Source: Deltaproteobacteria bacterium (lineage in GTDB: Bacteria > Desulfobacterota > Desulfobacteria > Desulfobacterales > Desulfatibacillaceae). Taken from it: a DNA stretch of 64,000 bases. The notes beneath the pieces are model-generated. The model saw only the letters and a program-made list of their open reading frames with translations. It was not told the DNA's origin and did no database searches. The position numbers were made by a program, and so were the translations under genes. Of this stretch, positions 25,859 to 34,218 are shown piece after piece. The stretch is from assembly GCA_016235345.1 (NCBI GenBank), contig JACRLG010000017.1, positions 51,249 to 115,248 of the forward strand. Direction: 5' to 3'. Each line of letters opens with the position of its first letter. Positions within the stretch are counted from its first letter, which is position 1.

Positions 25859-25984
25859 CAGGCCGTCCAAAAGCGCGAACTGCTGCGTCAGCGAAGGCGG
25901 GCCGGGTCGGGATGTACCGCGTGTACTATCCCTCCCCGGCCCACCCTCGCTTCCTTGCATTTCATCGCTTTTGGACGGCCTGTC
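25857..25984 (+). repeat. Nested palindromic element, copy 1 (forward)
   Basis: The outer stem is a perfect 19-bp inverted repeat (25857-25875 with 25966-25984). Inside lie the conserved segments GCGAACTGCTGCGTCA on the left and TTCCTTGCATTTCAT on the right. These enclose a second, imperfect GC-rich hairpin centred on GTAC motifs. The stem begins on the TGA stop of the upstream gene. Confidence 0.9.
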
Positions 25985-26062
25985 CGGGGCATTGACAGAT
26001 TTTGAAGTGTTACGGGGAACTGGGTTAAGTTCTATTTTAAGAGCCCGCCGATAGTTGATCGA

Positions 26063-26104
26063 GGGGAAGCCCGGTTCCTGTTGGAGCCGGGCTTCCCCTT
26101 TTTT
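26063..26104 (+). terminator. Strong Rho-independent terminator
   Basis: Perfect 12-bp stem GGGGAAGCCCGG (26063-26074) with its complement at 26087-26098, then six T. It lies 205 bases after the ADP-ribosylglycohydrolase stop and 78 bases after palindromic copy 1. It ends either that transcript or a short RNA from 25990-26104. Confidence 0.85.
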
Positions 26105-26164
26105 GTTCATGCGGACGATCTGCCTTCACAAAGGCCTATCTTCCAGTTGAAAAAGGCTCAATAC

Positions 26165-26290
26165 GAAGCCTGGATAAAAACGATGAAATGCAAGGAAGAG
26201 TGAAGCGGGCGTGGAGGAATAGTACTTTTCGTACATGACGACCCGCCCGCTTTGCTCTGACGCCGCAGTTCGCGTTTTTATCCAGGCTTC
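26165..26290 (-). repeat. Nested palindromic element, copy 2 (reverse)
   Basis: The outer stem is a perfect 18-bp inverted repeat (26165-26182 with 26273-26290), of different sequence from copy 1. The internal conserved segments are present on the minus strand (GCGAACTGCGGCGTCA and TTCCTTGCATTTCAT). An inner hairpin has GCGGGC/GCCCGC arms. Its end touches the TAG stop of the minus-strand SH3b gene. Confidence 0.9.
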
Positions 26291-27381
26291 TATCCGCTTG
26301 CTCCGGGCTCGTCCAGAGTCACGTACTGCTCCATGATCCAGCCGGTTTTTCCATCGGGCAGGCGGATGAAGAGCCAGTCCGGGACACCGCTTTCAATCTC
26401 CAGGATGCTGTTGTTGTATATCACCACCACCACCGGATACTCCCTTCCCGGACCGGTGCGGACGTTCAGCATGTCCACCGCCACCCTCACCTTGTCGCCC
26501 GGAAGTATTCCCCGGTCATCGGAAGGCGCGGCATAAACCGGCGCTTCGGGAGGCGGGGCCACAACCTCGTAGCCGGAGGCCACCGACCTGTACCAGATAT
26601 CGTTTAAAATGAAGTAGGTGATGCCCGCAGCCACGAAGGTGCGAAATCCCACCGGAATGGAAACCACCACAGCGCCGATGGGGGGCGCAACCACGATGTA
26701 GCCCGCAGTGTGCCGCCTGTGAAAATAACCGTTATAGTAGTAATAGTCATTTCCCCTGTGCACCACCCTTGCGTGTCCCCTTGGCATGGAAACCACCACC
26801 CCGCCGTGAACAGGACCGCGATAACGGCGGACCGGAGCCGGGCGGACCACATGCCTGGGGGCCGGGCCGTGGGCAGAATGCCGACCTGATGCGTAGTACG
26901 GCCCATGCCATCTGGACTGCGGGGCAGGCTCATTCCACCTGGCCGGAGGAGCGGGTTCATGCCACCTTGACGGATGAGAGGGCTCATGCCTCCTGGCAGT
27001 GGGGGCGGGTTCATGCCTCCTGGCCGGGGCCGGCCTGCTGACCGCCGTTTCGTGCGAAGGACGTCCCTGGCCCGCGTAGGCAGGCGCATGGCCGTGGGCT
27101 TCCGGGCCGGGCGCGGGGTTGCTCCGGGGCGCGGGCTTGACCGCTGCCGAGCGGCTCTTCGGCGCGGGCCTGGACTCAGCCGGAGCGGACGTTCCGGGGC
27201 GGGCATGGCTGTTGGCTTCCAGGTGCCTTACGGGATCGAGCTCGGTCATCACCTGCGGCGCGCGGTCACCCTCCCGGCGCTCGGCTGCCGTGGAAAGCCC
27301 CTGGGAGAAGAGGGTGAGGCCCGCCACAAGGGCAAAAATGACCGCCGCCTGCCTTGAAACCGAATTCGTATATGTTTTCAT
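26290..27381 (-). CDS. Exported DUF6515-like protein with C-terminal bacterial SH3 domain
   Basis: 363-residue exported protein. The N-terminal signal peptide (MKTYTNSVSRQAAVIFALVAG...) probably ends near STAAE. A Pro/His/Arg-rich low-complexity region (~40-190) has repeated HEPAPPARW-type units. A YYYYNGYFHRR / GYIVVAPPIGAVVVSIPVGF block typical of DUF6515 proteins follows, then a bacterial SH3 domain (MLNVRTGPGREYPVV to GWIMEQYVTL), which usually binds peptidoglycan or peptides. ATG 27381 with GGGAG seven bases upstream gives a proper signal peptide; the frame runs on to 27546. A wall-associated role is inferred from the domains. Confidence 0.7.
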   Translation of the reverse strand: MKTYTNSVSRQAAVIFALVAGLTLFSQGLSTAAERREGDRAPQVMTELDPVRHLEANSHARPGTSAPAESRPAPKSRSAAVKPAPRSNPAPGPEAHGHAPAYAGQGRPSHETAVSRPAPARRHEPAPTARRHEPSHPSRWHEPAPPARWNEPAPQSRWHGPYYASGRHSAHGPAPRHVVRPAPVRRYRGPVHGGVVVSMPRGHARVVHRGNDYYYYNGYFHRRHTAGYIVVAPPIGAVVVSIPVGFRTFVAAGITYFILNDIWYRSVASGYEVVAPPPEAPVYAAPSDDRGILPGDKVRVAVDMLNVRTGPGREYPVVVVIYNNSILEIESGVPDWLFIRLPDGKTGWIMEQYVTLDEPGASG

Positions 27382-27532
27382 GAAGAAGCTCCCTGGCGTG
27401 ATCGCCTTGAAAAGTCCGTGCGAAGATTTCGCCCCTGCCTCGTTCAACGGCTTACAGCGCCTTGAACTGAATATAAGACGCCCAGGGAGAATGAAAAGTT
27501 TACAGCTTTCCGAAAATATTTTTTCCTCCGCC

Positions 27533-27850
27533 TCAACCCGCCGCAAAACCGGCGATTTTTTCCATCAGCGCTTTTCTTGAGGCCGGGTCGGGCTCCTCTA
27601 CGAACAGGGTCTTGTCTTTCGATGAGGCCCCGGAGGCCACGCTCACGCGGCTTTTGGCCACATCCAGAAGTTTCGCCGCAAACTCGCAGATTGCCTGGTT
27701 GGCGGCCCCCTCCACGGGCGGGGCGGTGATCTTGATCTTGAGGGCCTCGCCCTGAGCCCCGCAGACCTGGTTTTTGGACGAACGTGGCACTGCCCTCACC
27801 TTGAAGGAAAAACCGTCCGGCGTTTCGCGTATTTGGATTTTTTCCGCCAT
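27533..27850 (-). CDS. yggU: DUF167/YggU family protein
   Basis: 105-residue protein of the UPF0235/YggU family, with the conserved VRAVPRSSKNQVCG, LKIKITAPPVEGAANQAI and KDKTLFVEEP blocks. The family has a compact alpha/beta fold of unknown function. Length and motif order are typical. It lies between the SH3b gene and rfaE1 on the same strand; a short palindrome at 27912-27936 separates it from rfaE1. Confidence 0.85.
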   Translation of the reverse strand: MAEKIQIRETPDGFSFKVRAVPRSSKNQVCGAQGEALKIKITAPPVEGAANQAICEFAAKLLDVAKSRVSVASGASSKDKTLFVEEPDPASRKALMEKIAGFAAG

Positions 27851-27911
27851 GCAAGGTCCAGCCCGTCGATTGATCCGGTTGGTTCAAAAAAATATGGTAA
27901 TAAATCATTTC

Positions 27912-27936
27912 GTTGGGCTTCGTTCCTCAGCCCAAC
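27912..27936. repeat. GTTGGGCT/AGCCCAAC palindrome
   Basis: Perfect 8-bp arms GTTGGGCT (27912-27919) and AGCCCAAC (27929-27936) between rfaE1 and yggU. Similar short palindromes recur between genes in many bacteria. It could act as a weak terminator for rfaE1, whose stop is 27 bases away. Confidence 0.5.
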
Positions 27937-27962
27937 CTACCAGACTGCCCACTGCCGACTAT

Positions 27963-28928
27963 TCACTGCCTTTTCACCGCCGTAGCGAGTTCGGCGACGC
28001 TCACCGTGGCGGTGCCGACCTTGCCCACAACGATTCCGCCTGCCGTGTTGGCGAGGCGGGATGCCTCGGAAAAGGAGGCTCCGGCGGCGAGCCCCAGGCC
28101 GAGGACCGCAAGAACCGTGTCGCCCGCGCCGGAAACGTCGAAAACCTGCCTAGCTTCGGCGGATATGAAAACAGGCGGCTCATGGTTGGAAAAAGCCGCC
28201 ATGCCGTCTTTTCCGCAGGTGACCAGCACCCACTGAGCGCCCACGGAGCTTAAAAGGTTCGCGCCCGCCACCATGAGGCTTGCCCGGTCTGAAATTTCGA
28301 CTCCCGTTGCAAGGGCGGCCTCCCTTCGGTTGGGGGTGATGGCGAAGGCCCCCTTGTAGCGCTCGTAGTCCCGGCCCTTGGGGTCCACTATCACCATTTT
28401 TCCCGCCTTGGAGCAGGCCCCGATCACGCGGCCCAGAAGGCCGGGCGTCAGAAGGCCCTTGCCGTAGTCGGAAATCAGCACCACGTCGGTGTCTTTCAGG
28501 CGGCCCTCCACGAAACCGGCTATTTCCCTTTCCTGGGCATCGGTGATGGGCCGCCTGGTTTCGCGGTCGATGCGCACAACCTGCTGGTTTACGGCGATCA
28601 CGCGGGTTTTTCTCGTGGTGGGCCGGGTTTCGTCGGAAAAAACCCCCGTGGTGTCAACGCCCATATCCGAAAAAAGGCGTTTCAGCACGCGCCCGGCAGG
28701 ACCTGTACCGGAAACCGCCGCAACCGATACCCTGGCCCCAAGGGCCGCGAGGTTGGCGGCCACGTTTCCCGCGCCTCCAAGGGTGGCCGTCTCGGAAACC
28801 ACGGAAACCACCGGCACCGGCGCTTCCGGGCTTATGCGCTCCACCTCGCCCCAGGTGTACTCGTCCACCATCACGTCCCCCACCACCAGAACCCGGCTTT
28901 TTTTAAAGGAATCAAGATTGATGCTCAT
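27963..28928 (-). CDS. rfaE1: D-glycero-beta-D-manno-heptose-7-phosphate kinase
   Basis: 321-residue PfkB-family kinase that phosphorylates heptose 7-phosphate at C1 in ADP-heptose synthesis for LPS core. The N-terminal VLVVGDVMVDEYTWGEVERISPEAPVPVV and GGAGNVAANLAALG blocks are those of the HldE kinase domain, and the C-terminal PfkB signature is DVSGAGDTVLA. The length fits a stand-alone kinase lacking the C-terminal adenylyltransferase found in E. coli HldE, so an rfaE2-type gene should exist elsewhere. ATG 28928 has AAGGAG five bases upstream. The radical SAM gene ends 15 bases upstream, so the two may form an operon. Confidence 0.9.
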   Translation of the reverse strand: MSINLDSFKKSRVLVVGDVMVDEYTWGEVERISPEAPVPVVSVVSETATLGGAGNVAANLAALGARVSVAAVSGTGPAGRVLKRLFSDMGVDTTGVFSDETRPTTRKTRVIAVNQQVVRIDRETRRPITDAQEREIAGFVEGRLKDTDVVLISDYGKGLLTPGLLGRVIGACSKAGKMVIVDPKGRDYERYKGAFAITPNRREAALATGVEISDRASLMVAGANLLSSVGAQWVLVTCGKDGMAAFSNHEPPVFISAEARQVFDVSGAGDTVLAVLGLGLAAGASFSEASRLANTAGGIVVGKVGTATVSVAELATAVKRQ

Positions 28929-28943
28929 GGCGGCTCCTTGTGG

Positions 28944-29873
28944 TCAGAAGGTCTTGAAGGGGACGATTTCGTCGGAAAAATCGGGCACGGCGTTTTCCGG
29001 GCTTTCCTTTAAATCCTGGGAAAGAATCTCGGCAAAGCCAAGGCTGCGGGCCATGTCGAGGGCTGCGTCATACTCTGCGGCGGTTATCCTGCGGTTTATT
29101 TCGGGATACCGCCCGGCCCGGAAAAGCGGATCGTACTGGCTCATCATGGATACGCCTATTTTCCGCGAGACCTCAAAGGCCAGAAAGCAAAGGCTCTCCC
29201 AGGTTCCGGCAAGGCCGCCCGGAAGCACAAGATGGCGCACCCAAAGCCCGCCGAGGGCCAGCCCGGTGGCAGGATCAAGCCTGATGTCGCCCGCCTGCCG
29301 GTGCATCTCCATAATGGCGTTCCGGGCGGTCTCGACGTAGTTTTCCGCCTTTGAAAGGCGAAGGGCCACCGCGTCGTCCGCGTATTTGAGATCGGGCAGA
29401 TAGACGGAAATGAGCCCGTCCAGGCTTTTCAAAGATTCAACGGAATCGTAGCCCGACGAATTATAGACGTAGGGGATTTTAAGACCCTGTTCCCGCGCTT
29501 CGATGAGCGCCTCCCTTATCTGGGGGACCTGGTGGGAGGGCGACACCAGCCCTATGAAATGCGCCCCTTCGGCCTCCAGTTCCAGGGCGACCCTGGCAAA
29601 ATCCGCAGGGCTTGTGAGGTGGTCCGGCGCTCGCTCATGGCTTATCTGAAAATTCTGGCAATATAGGCAGGCCAGGTTGCAGGAGGTGAAAAAAAAGTTG
29701 CCCACCCCGCCCGTTCCGGTAAGGCAGGGCTCCTCCCCGAAGTGAAGCCCGGCCCAGGAAACGTGGATTTTATCATCCAGCCCGCAGAACCCCGCCTCGC
29801 CTTTGGTGCGGTCCACTCCGCAGTTTCTTGGGCAGACCCGGCAGGACGAAAGCGGGTTTGGTTTTTCGATCAT
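28944..29873 (-). CDS. PflA/PflX-like radical SAM protein
   Basis: 309-residue radical SAM protein related to pyruvate formate-lyase activating enzymes (COG1313, PflX type). An N-terminal cysteine cluster (CRVCPRNCGVDR, GFCGL) precedes the radical SAM CxxxCxxC motif in CNLACLYCQNFQIS. Downstream are GLVSPSHQVPQI and YNSSGYDS, characteristic of this group. It should cleave S-adenosylmethionine with a [4Fe-4S] cluster. No glycyl radical enzyme lies nearby, so the target is unknown; many homologues are also solitary. The start ATG 29873 has no strong ribosome site. Confidence 0.82.
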   Translation of the reverse strand: MIEKPNPLSSCRVCPRNCGVDRTKGEAGFCGLDDKIHVSWAGLHFGEEPCLTGTGGVGNFFFTSCNLACLYCQNFQISHERAPDHLTSPADFARVALELEAEGAHFIGLVSPSHQVPQIREALIEAREQGLKIPYVYNSSGYDSVESLKSLDGLISVYLPDLKYADDAVALRLSKAENYVETARNAIMEMHRQAGDIRLDPATGLALGGLWVRHLVLPGGLAGTWESLCFLAFEVSRKIGVSMMSQYDPLFRAGRYPEINRRITAAEYDAALDMARSLGFAEILSQDLKESPENAVPDFSDEIVPFKTF

Positions 29874-29976
29874 GTTTTTAATGTCCCCGGCGCGTCAATG
29901 GGGTGTTGTCTTGATCCGTTTTCCCGTGGTAAGAGCCGGTTAAGATTTAAAACCATTCAGGATCGCCGGATACCAA

Positions 29977-30095
29977 GCCTGGATAAAAACGATGAAGCGC
30001 AAGGAAGGCGAGCTGAAAAGGAGGGAGCGTACTCTTTTGTACGTGACCGACTTTTCTGCGATGCCTGACACCGCGATTCGCGTTTTTAGACAGGC
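29977..30095 (-). repeat. Nested palindromic element, copy 3 (reverse)
   Basis: Outer arms GCCTGGATAAAAACG (29977-29991) and CGTTTTTAGACAGGC (30081-30095) pair with two mismatches. Degenerate conserved segments are present on the minus strand, with GTAC-containing inner arms. Unlike most copies it lies between divergent starts, 14 bases before the methyltransferase ATG. Confidence 0.8.
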
Positions 30096-30108
30096 GGCTG
30101 GAGAAATC

Positions 30109-30924
30109 ATGAAAAAGCCGCCTCTGGTGTTACAGACAACAACTTTATGGGACTACCCCTCCCAGCATTACGGCGAAGGAATGCAGGGCGACAAGGACTA
30201 CGTCGGCGCGACACCCTCCTACGTCATCTGGAACCTTCTTTGCCGATACACCCGCCCCGATGACCTTGTGGTGGACCCCATGGCGGGCTCCGGCACGACT
30301 CTCGACGTATGCGCCGACCTTGACCGAAGGGCCAAGGGCTTCGACGTGGCCCCCATCCGCCGGGACATAGTGGAGGCCGACGCCCGGAACATCCCCATGG
30401 AGTCAAACCGGGCGGATTTCGTTTTCGTGGACCCGCCCTACTCCACCCATGTCGATTATTCGGACAGCCCCGACTGCATAGGAAAGCTCGCGGCCACCCA
30501 ATCGGAGTATTATATAGCCATGCGCCGGGTGGTCAAGGAAATCCACCGGATTTTGAAGCCGGACCGTTTCATGGGCCTTTACGTCTGCGATTCGTTCAAA
30601 AAGGGCGAGCCCTTCATGCCCATTGGCCACGGGCTTTTTTCCATAATGTGCGATTATTTCGAGCCCGTGGACGTGGTGGCCGTGGTGCGCCACAACAAGA
30701 GCCTTTTCCGCAACCACTGGCACACCGCAGCCATTGAGGGAAACTACTTTCTGCGCGGCTTCAACCACCTTTTTATAATGTACAAGCCTGGCCCCAAAAG
30801 CCGCCGGGGGGAAATTCCCGACCGCCGGGACCAGCGGGAGACCGAAGGCCACTTAAGCGCCCGCCAGCCCCGCGACCCACGGCCCGGCAATCCCCCGCCC
30901 CGCCACCGGAAGAACCGGCCATGA
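30109..30924 (+). CDS. DNA methyltransferase-like SAM-dependent enzyme
   Basis: 271-residue methyltransferase. The SAM-binding motif I is DPMAGSGTTLDVC (~residues 57-69) and catalytic motif IV is DPPYS (~105), the pattern of N6-adenine/N4-cytosine DNA methyltransferases. The last 40 residues are Arg/Pro-rich and probably disordered. No specificity domain or restriction endonuclease is adjacent, so it is an orphan. ATG 30109 was chosen, with GGAG six bases upstream; the longer frame to 29992 would translate the palindromic element. It overlaps oppD by four bases (ATGA), an odd coupling for a DNA enzyme. An RNA target cannot be excluded. Confidence 0.72.
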   Translation: MKKPPLVLQTTTLWDYPSQHYGEGMQGDKDYVGATPSYVIWNLLCRYTRPDDLVVDPMAGSGTTLDVCADLDRRAKGFDVAPIRRDIVEADARNIPMESNRADFVFVDPPYSTHVDYSDSPDCIGKLAATQSEYYIAMRRVVKEIHRILKPDRFMGLYVCDSFKKGEPFMPIGHGLFSIMCDYFEPVDVVAVVRHNKSLFRNHWHTAAIEGNYFLRGFNHLFIMYKPGPKSRRGEIPDRRDQRETEGHLSARQPRDPRPGNPPPRHRKNRP

Positions 30925-31901
30925 CCGGGCCGGTTCTTTCCATAACGGACCTTTCCGTGGTCTTTCCCACCGAGGAGGGGCTTCTTACAGCCGTCGCCGG
31001 GGCGAGCCTGAAAGTGAACCGGAACGAGGTTCTGGGCCTTGTGGGGGAGTCCGGCTGCGGAAAAAGCGTCACGGCGCTTTCCGCCGTGCGGCTCCTGCCC
31101 CGCCCGGGGCGTATAAACGGCGGCCAAATCCATTTTTCGGGCCGGGACATGCTGGCTCTTTCGGAAAATGAACTGATGGCGGTTCGCGGAAAAGACATCA
31201 CCATGATCTTCCAGGACCCCATGACCGCCCTCTCGCCCCTGGTCAGCGTGGGCGCTCAGATGGCCGAGTGTTTTCTTCTGCACGAGAAAATATCCAAAAA
31301 AGACGCTATCCAAAAATGCATCCCGTGGCTTTCCCGCATGGGCCTTCCCGAACCCGTCCGAATCCTGGAAAGTTTCCCCTACGCCCTTTCCGGCGGCCAG
31401 CAGCAGCGCATAATGATAGCCATGGCGCTAATGATGGAGCCCTCCCTGGTCATCGCCGACGAGCCCACCACTGCCCTGGACGCCACGGTTTCGGCCCAGA
31501 TATTCGATCTTCTGCGAAGAATGCGCGGGGAAAATTCCTCGGTGCTTCTCATCACCCACGACCTTGGGGTGGTGTGGGAGCTTTGCGACCGGGTGATCGT
31601 GATGTACGCCGGGAAAATCGTGGAGGAAGCGCGGGTAAACGAGCTTTTCGCCCGGCCCCTTCACCCTTACACCGAAGGGCTTCTGCGCTCGGTGCCGGTT
31701 CTGGGGGAGAATGAGGGTGAGCTTTTTTCCATAGAAGGCCAGGTGCCCTCGCCCCTTTCGATGCCCGTGGGCTGCCGTTTTTCCGATCGCTGTCATCTGG
31801 CTTTCGACAGGTGCAGGACCGAGGAACCGGAGCTTTTGCCGGTGGGCGGCGGAGGGTGGAAGGCGGCCTGCTTTCTGGCCGCAGAAAGGCTTTCAAAGTG
31901 A
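30921..31901 (+). CDS. Peptide/nickel ABC transporter ATP-binding protein (OppD/DppD type)
   Basis: 326-residue ABC ATPase. It has Walker A GESGCGKSVTA, Q-loop IFQDPMTALSP, signature LSGGQQQRIMIAMALM, Walker B LVIADEPTTALD and H-loop LITHDLG. The oligopeptide-type C-terminal extension has cysteines in VGCRFSDRCHLAFDRC, which bind [4Fe-4S] in DppD-type proteins. It is coupled by ATGA and GTGA overlaps to the methyltransferase before it and the second ATPase after it. No permease or substrate-binding protein gene is present, so the membrane partners must be encoded elsewhere. All catalytic motifs are intact. Confidence 0.88.
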   Translation: MTGPVLSITDLSVVFPTEEGLLTAVAGASLKVNRNEVLGLVGESGCGKSVTALSAVRLLPRPGRINGGQIHFSGRDMLALSENELMAVRGKDITMIFQDPMTALSPLVSVGAQMAECFLLHEKISKKDAIQKCIPWLSRMGLPEPVRILESFPYALSGGQQQRIMIAMALMMEPSLVIADEPTTALDATVSAQIFDLLRRMRGENSSVLLITHDLGVVWELCDRVIVMYAGKIVEEARVNELFARPLHPYTEGLLRSVPVLGENEGELFSIEGQVPSPLSMPVGCRFSDRCHLAFDRCRTEEPELLPVGGGGWKAACFLAAERLSK

Positions 31902-32860
31902 ACCAACCAGCGCCCCTGTGCGAAACCCTGGAGCTTTTCACGCATTTTCCCATAAAGCGGGGGGTGCTGGCCCGCACCGTGGGGCAGGTAAAGGCCGTGG
32001 ACGGGGTGAGCATATCCGTGGGCCGGGGTGAAACCCTTGGGCTTGTGGGTGAGTCCGGCTGCGGCAAGACCACGCTGGGGCGCACCATCCTGGGCCTTGA
32101 AAGGGCCACGGGCGGAAAAATTCTCTTCGACGGGACGGAACTGCCATCGGGCGGGGCGCGCCCGGCGGCGCTCCGGCTCAAAATGCAGATGATCTTCCAG
32201 GACCCTTACTCAAGCCTTAACCCCCGCATGACGGTGATGGAGACGGTGACCGAGGGTTTGGCTGCTCACGGCCTCCTGAAAACCGGCAGGGAAGAGAAGG
32301 CAAGGGAGCTTTTGAACGAGGTGGGCCTGGACGAGCGAAGCCTTTGGCGCTACCCCCACGAGTTTTCGGGCGGCCAGCGCCAGCGCATCGCGGTTGCCCG
32401 CGCCTTGAGTTTATCCCCGGAACTCTTGGTGTGCGACGAGGCGGTGAGCGCCCTGGACGTTTCCGTGCGGGCCCAGGTGATAAGGCTTCTGACGGACTTG
32501 CGGGAAAAATTCGATCTTTCCTACATCTTCATTTCCCACGATCTTTCGGTGGTGGCCCACATCGCCCACCGGGTTGCCGTGATGTACCTCGGAAAGATCG
32601 TCGAGACGGGACCCGCCAGGAGCGTCCTTACCAAGCCCCTCCACCCCTACACCCAGGCCCTGTGCTCGGCTGTTCCAAGGCCGGGAAGGGACCGGGTGAA
32701 CCGCATAATCCTGACAGGCGAGCCGCCCTCGGCGGCGGCCCCCCCGCCCGGATGCAGGTTCCATCCCCGCTGCCCGAAAGCCGTGGACGTCTGCCGCACG
32801 AAAGAGCCCGCATCGGTGGCCGTGGACGGCAGAACGGTCAACTGCGTGTTGTACGGGTGA
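31898..32860 (+). CDS. Peptide/nickel ABC transporter ATP-binding protein (OppF/DppF type)
   Basis: 320-residue ABC ATPase. It has Walker A GESGCGKTTLG, Q-loop IFQDPYSSLNPRMTV, signature FSGGQRQRIAVARAL, Walker B LLVCDEAVSALD, H-loop FISHDLSVV and the C-terminal GCRFHPRCPKAVDVC cysteine cluster of the oligopeptide subfamily. The start is GTG 31898, which overlaps the OppD stop (GTGA) and has AAAGG eight bases upstream; the frame extends to 31811 within oppD. It should heterodimerise with the preceding ATPase. The converging nth gene ends ten bases away. Confidence 0.88.
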   Translation: MNQPAPLCETLELFTHFPIKRGVLARTVGQVKAVDGVSISVGRGETLGLVGESGCGKTTLGRTILGLERATGGKILFDGTELPSGGARPAALRLKMQMIFQDPYSSLNPRMTVMETVTEGLAAHGLLKTGREEKARELLNEVGLDERSLWRYPHEFSGGQRQRIAVARALSLSPELLVCDEAVSALDVSVRAQVIRLLTDLREKFDLSYIFISHDLSVVAHIAHRVAVMYLGKIVETGPARSVLTKPLHPYTQALCSAVPRPGRDRVNRIILTGEPPSAAAPPPGCRFHPRCPKAVDVCRTKEPASVAVDGRTVNCVLYG

Positions 32861-32869
32861 GAAAAACGG

Positions 32870-33478
32870 TCAGGCGTTTTCCACGCCGTTTTTGGGGCAG
32901 GCGAACTTTAGGGTGCAGTCGGGGCATTTGGGCTTGCGGGCGGTGCAGACGGCGCGCCCGTGGTAGATGAGCCAGAGGGAAAAATCGATCCAGGTCTTTT
33001 TCGGGAGCGCCTCCATCAGGTCGTATTCTATCTTTTCCGGGTCGGTGTTCTCGGTGAGCCCAAGCCGGAACGAGATGCGCTTTACGTGGGTGTCGACCAC
33101 GTTGGCGGTCTTCCTGCCCACTCCCGGAAGGGCCAGAAGGGCCTCCATATCGTTCGGCACAACCCCGCCGTGAACCGCAATCAGCTTTTCCGCGCAGTCC
33201 TTCAGCTTTTTCGCCTTGGAGTGGAAAAAGCCCGTGGGCCTTATGAACTCCTCGATCTCCAGAATATCCGCGTCCGCAAAATCCTGGGGCCTCTTAAACC
33301 TTGCGAAAAGGGCCGGGGTGACGGCGTTCACCTGTTTGTCGGTGCACTGGGCGGATAAAATGGTGGCGCAGAGAAGCTGAAAGGGGTTCTCGTGCCGAAG
33401 CTGGGTGTGAACGTCCGGGTAGCTCCGCAGAAGCTCCTTTAAGATGAAGGATGTCTGTTTTTTGGTTTTCGGGGGCAT
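32870..33478 (-). CDS. nth: Endonuclease III
   Basis: 202-residue DNA glycosylase/AP lyase of base-excision repair, acting on oxidised pyrimidines. The helix-hairpin-helix is LLALPGVGRKTANVV (with catalytic Lys in GRKTA) and the catalytic Asp lies in VDTHVKRISFRLG. The C-terminal [4Fe-4S] ligands are spaced C-x6-C-x2-C-x5-C (CTARKPKCPDCTLKFAC), as in E. coli Nth. Length is typical. It is convergent with the OppF-like gene. A REP palindrome of the RAYT family lies just upstream. Confidence 0.93.
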   Translation of the reverse strand: MPPKTKKQTSFILKELLRSYPDVHTQLRHENPFQLLCATILSAQCTDKQVNAVTPALFARFKRPQDFADADILEIEEFIRPTGFFHSKAKKLKDCAEKLIAVHGGVVPNDMEALLALPGVGRKTANVVDTHVKRISFRLGLTENTDPEKIEYDLMEALPKKTWIDFSLWLIYHGRAVCTARKPKCPDCTLKFACPKNGVENA

Positions 33479-33513
33479 TTTGCCTACAGAGATTCTTCTG
33501 GTCGATCAGTTTT

Positions 33514-33587
33514 TTCCTGGGAGCGCGGGCGTCCCGCCCGCATATACAATTTTGTTAAAGCGGGCGAGACGCCCGCGCTCCCAGGAA
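33514..33587. repeat. REP palindrome pair (BIME), RAYT-associated, copy A
   Basis: 28-base arms at 33514-33541 and 33560-33587 are inverted with one mismatch; each begins TTCCTGGGAGCGCGGGCG. The right arm encodes the last residues of the RAYT transposase, and its stop codon lies in the loop. Confidence 0.9.
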
Positions 33588-34007
33588 ACTTCCGAATTTC
33601 CAATCAGTTATTAAAGCACAAAGCCCAGCTCTAACTGGGTTGTATTCGATATATTCCACAACTGCACGAAAATGTGTTTCGTTGCGGATAACCCTATCGA
33701 AATACTCCTCTTGCCAAAATACACCCTTGCGCCCCAACAACCGGTTAGCTTCCTTGGCTGTAAATGATTTCCAGGAATGCACAATAGCTGACATAATATT
33801 TATGCCCATCGGTGTTACAAGAACATGAACATGATTCGGCATTACAACCCAGGAATGAAGAAAATAGCGCTCACCATTAAAGTAAAACAAAGCGCTTTCG
33901 ACAATCCTTGCAATTTCCTGCCTTTTAAGCAAGCACTCGCCGTAGCTTTCGTCTAATGTTTCTTCAATCAACCTTCTGCGCTCGACTTCACGCTTGGTTT
34001 CGTTCAT
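33555..34007 (-). CDS. REP-associated tyrosine transposase (RAYT)
   Basis: 150-residue Y1/HUH-family transposase of the IS200-like RAYT group, which nicks single-stranded REP hairpins and is thought to spread them. The metal-binding HUH motif is VMPNHVHVLV and the nucleophilic Tyr region is VEYIEYNPVRAGL. Identical 28-base REP arms lie on both sides (33514-33587 and 34219-34246) and a full pair recurs at 54214-54277. The last nine residues (LGARASRPL) are encoded by the REP arm itself. Base composition is clearly AT-richer than the neighbours, consistent with acquisition. The gene looks intact. Confidence 0.9.
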   Translation of the reverse strand: MNETKREVERRRLIEETLDESYGECLLKRQEIARIVESALFYFNGERYFLHSWVVMPNHVHVLVTPMGINIMSAIVHSWKSFTAKEANRLLGRKGVFWQEEYFDRVIRNETHFRAVVEYIEYNPVRAGLCALITDWKFGSFLGARASRPL

Positions 34008-34218
34008 TGGTTGAAGTTTGCTCTCCCATTTTTCAAAAATAATGGGGGCAGACTATCTTTAAGGCGAAAAATAATGTGTTGAGGGATTTCGCCTGCTTCC
34101 CAATGAGGAAGATATCCTCGAAAGTGCCAGCGCTTTTCAGAAAGCATGGGTGTCATGCGCACTTTTATTCATTTTCATGGGAGTGTGTGCATTCGTCAAA
34201 ATATTTCTTCGTGTCAAT

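Noticed and set aside
29992..30108. N-terminal extension of the methyltransferase
   Set aside because: These codons lie in palindromic copy 3. ATG 30109 has a proper ribosome site and gives a normal N-terminus.
30921..32860. Complete peptide transporter operon
   Set aside because: Only the two ATPases are present; no permease or binding-protein gene lies within reach on either side.
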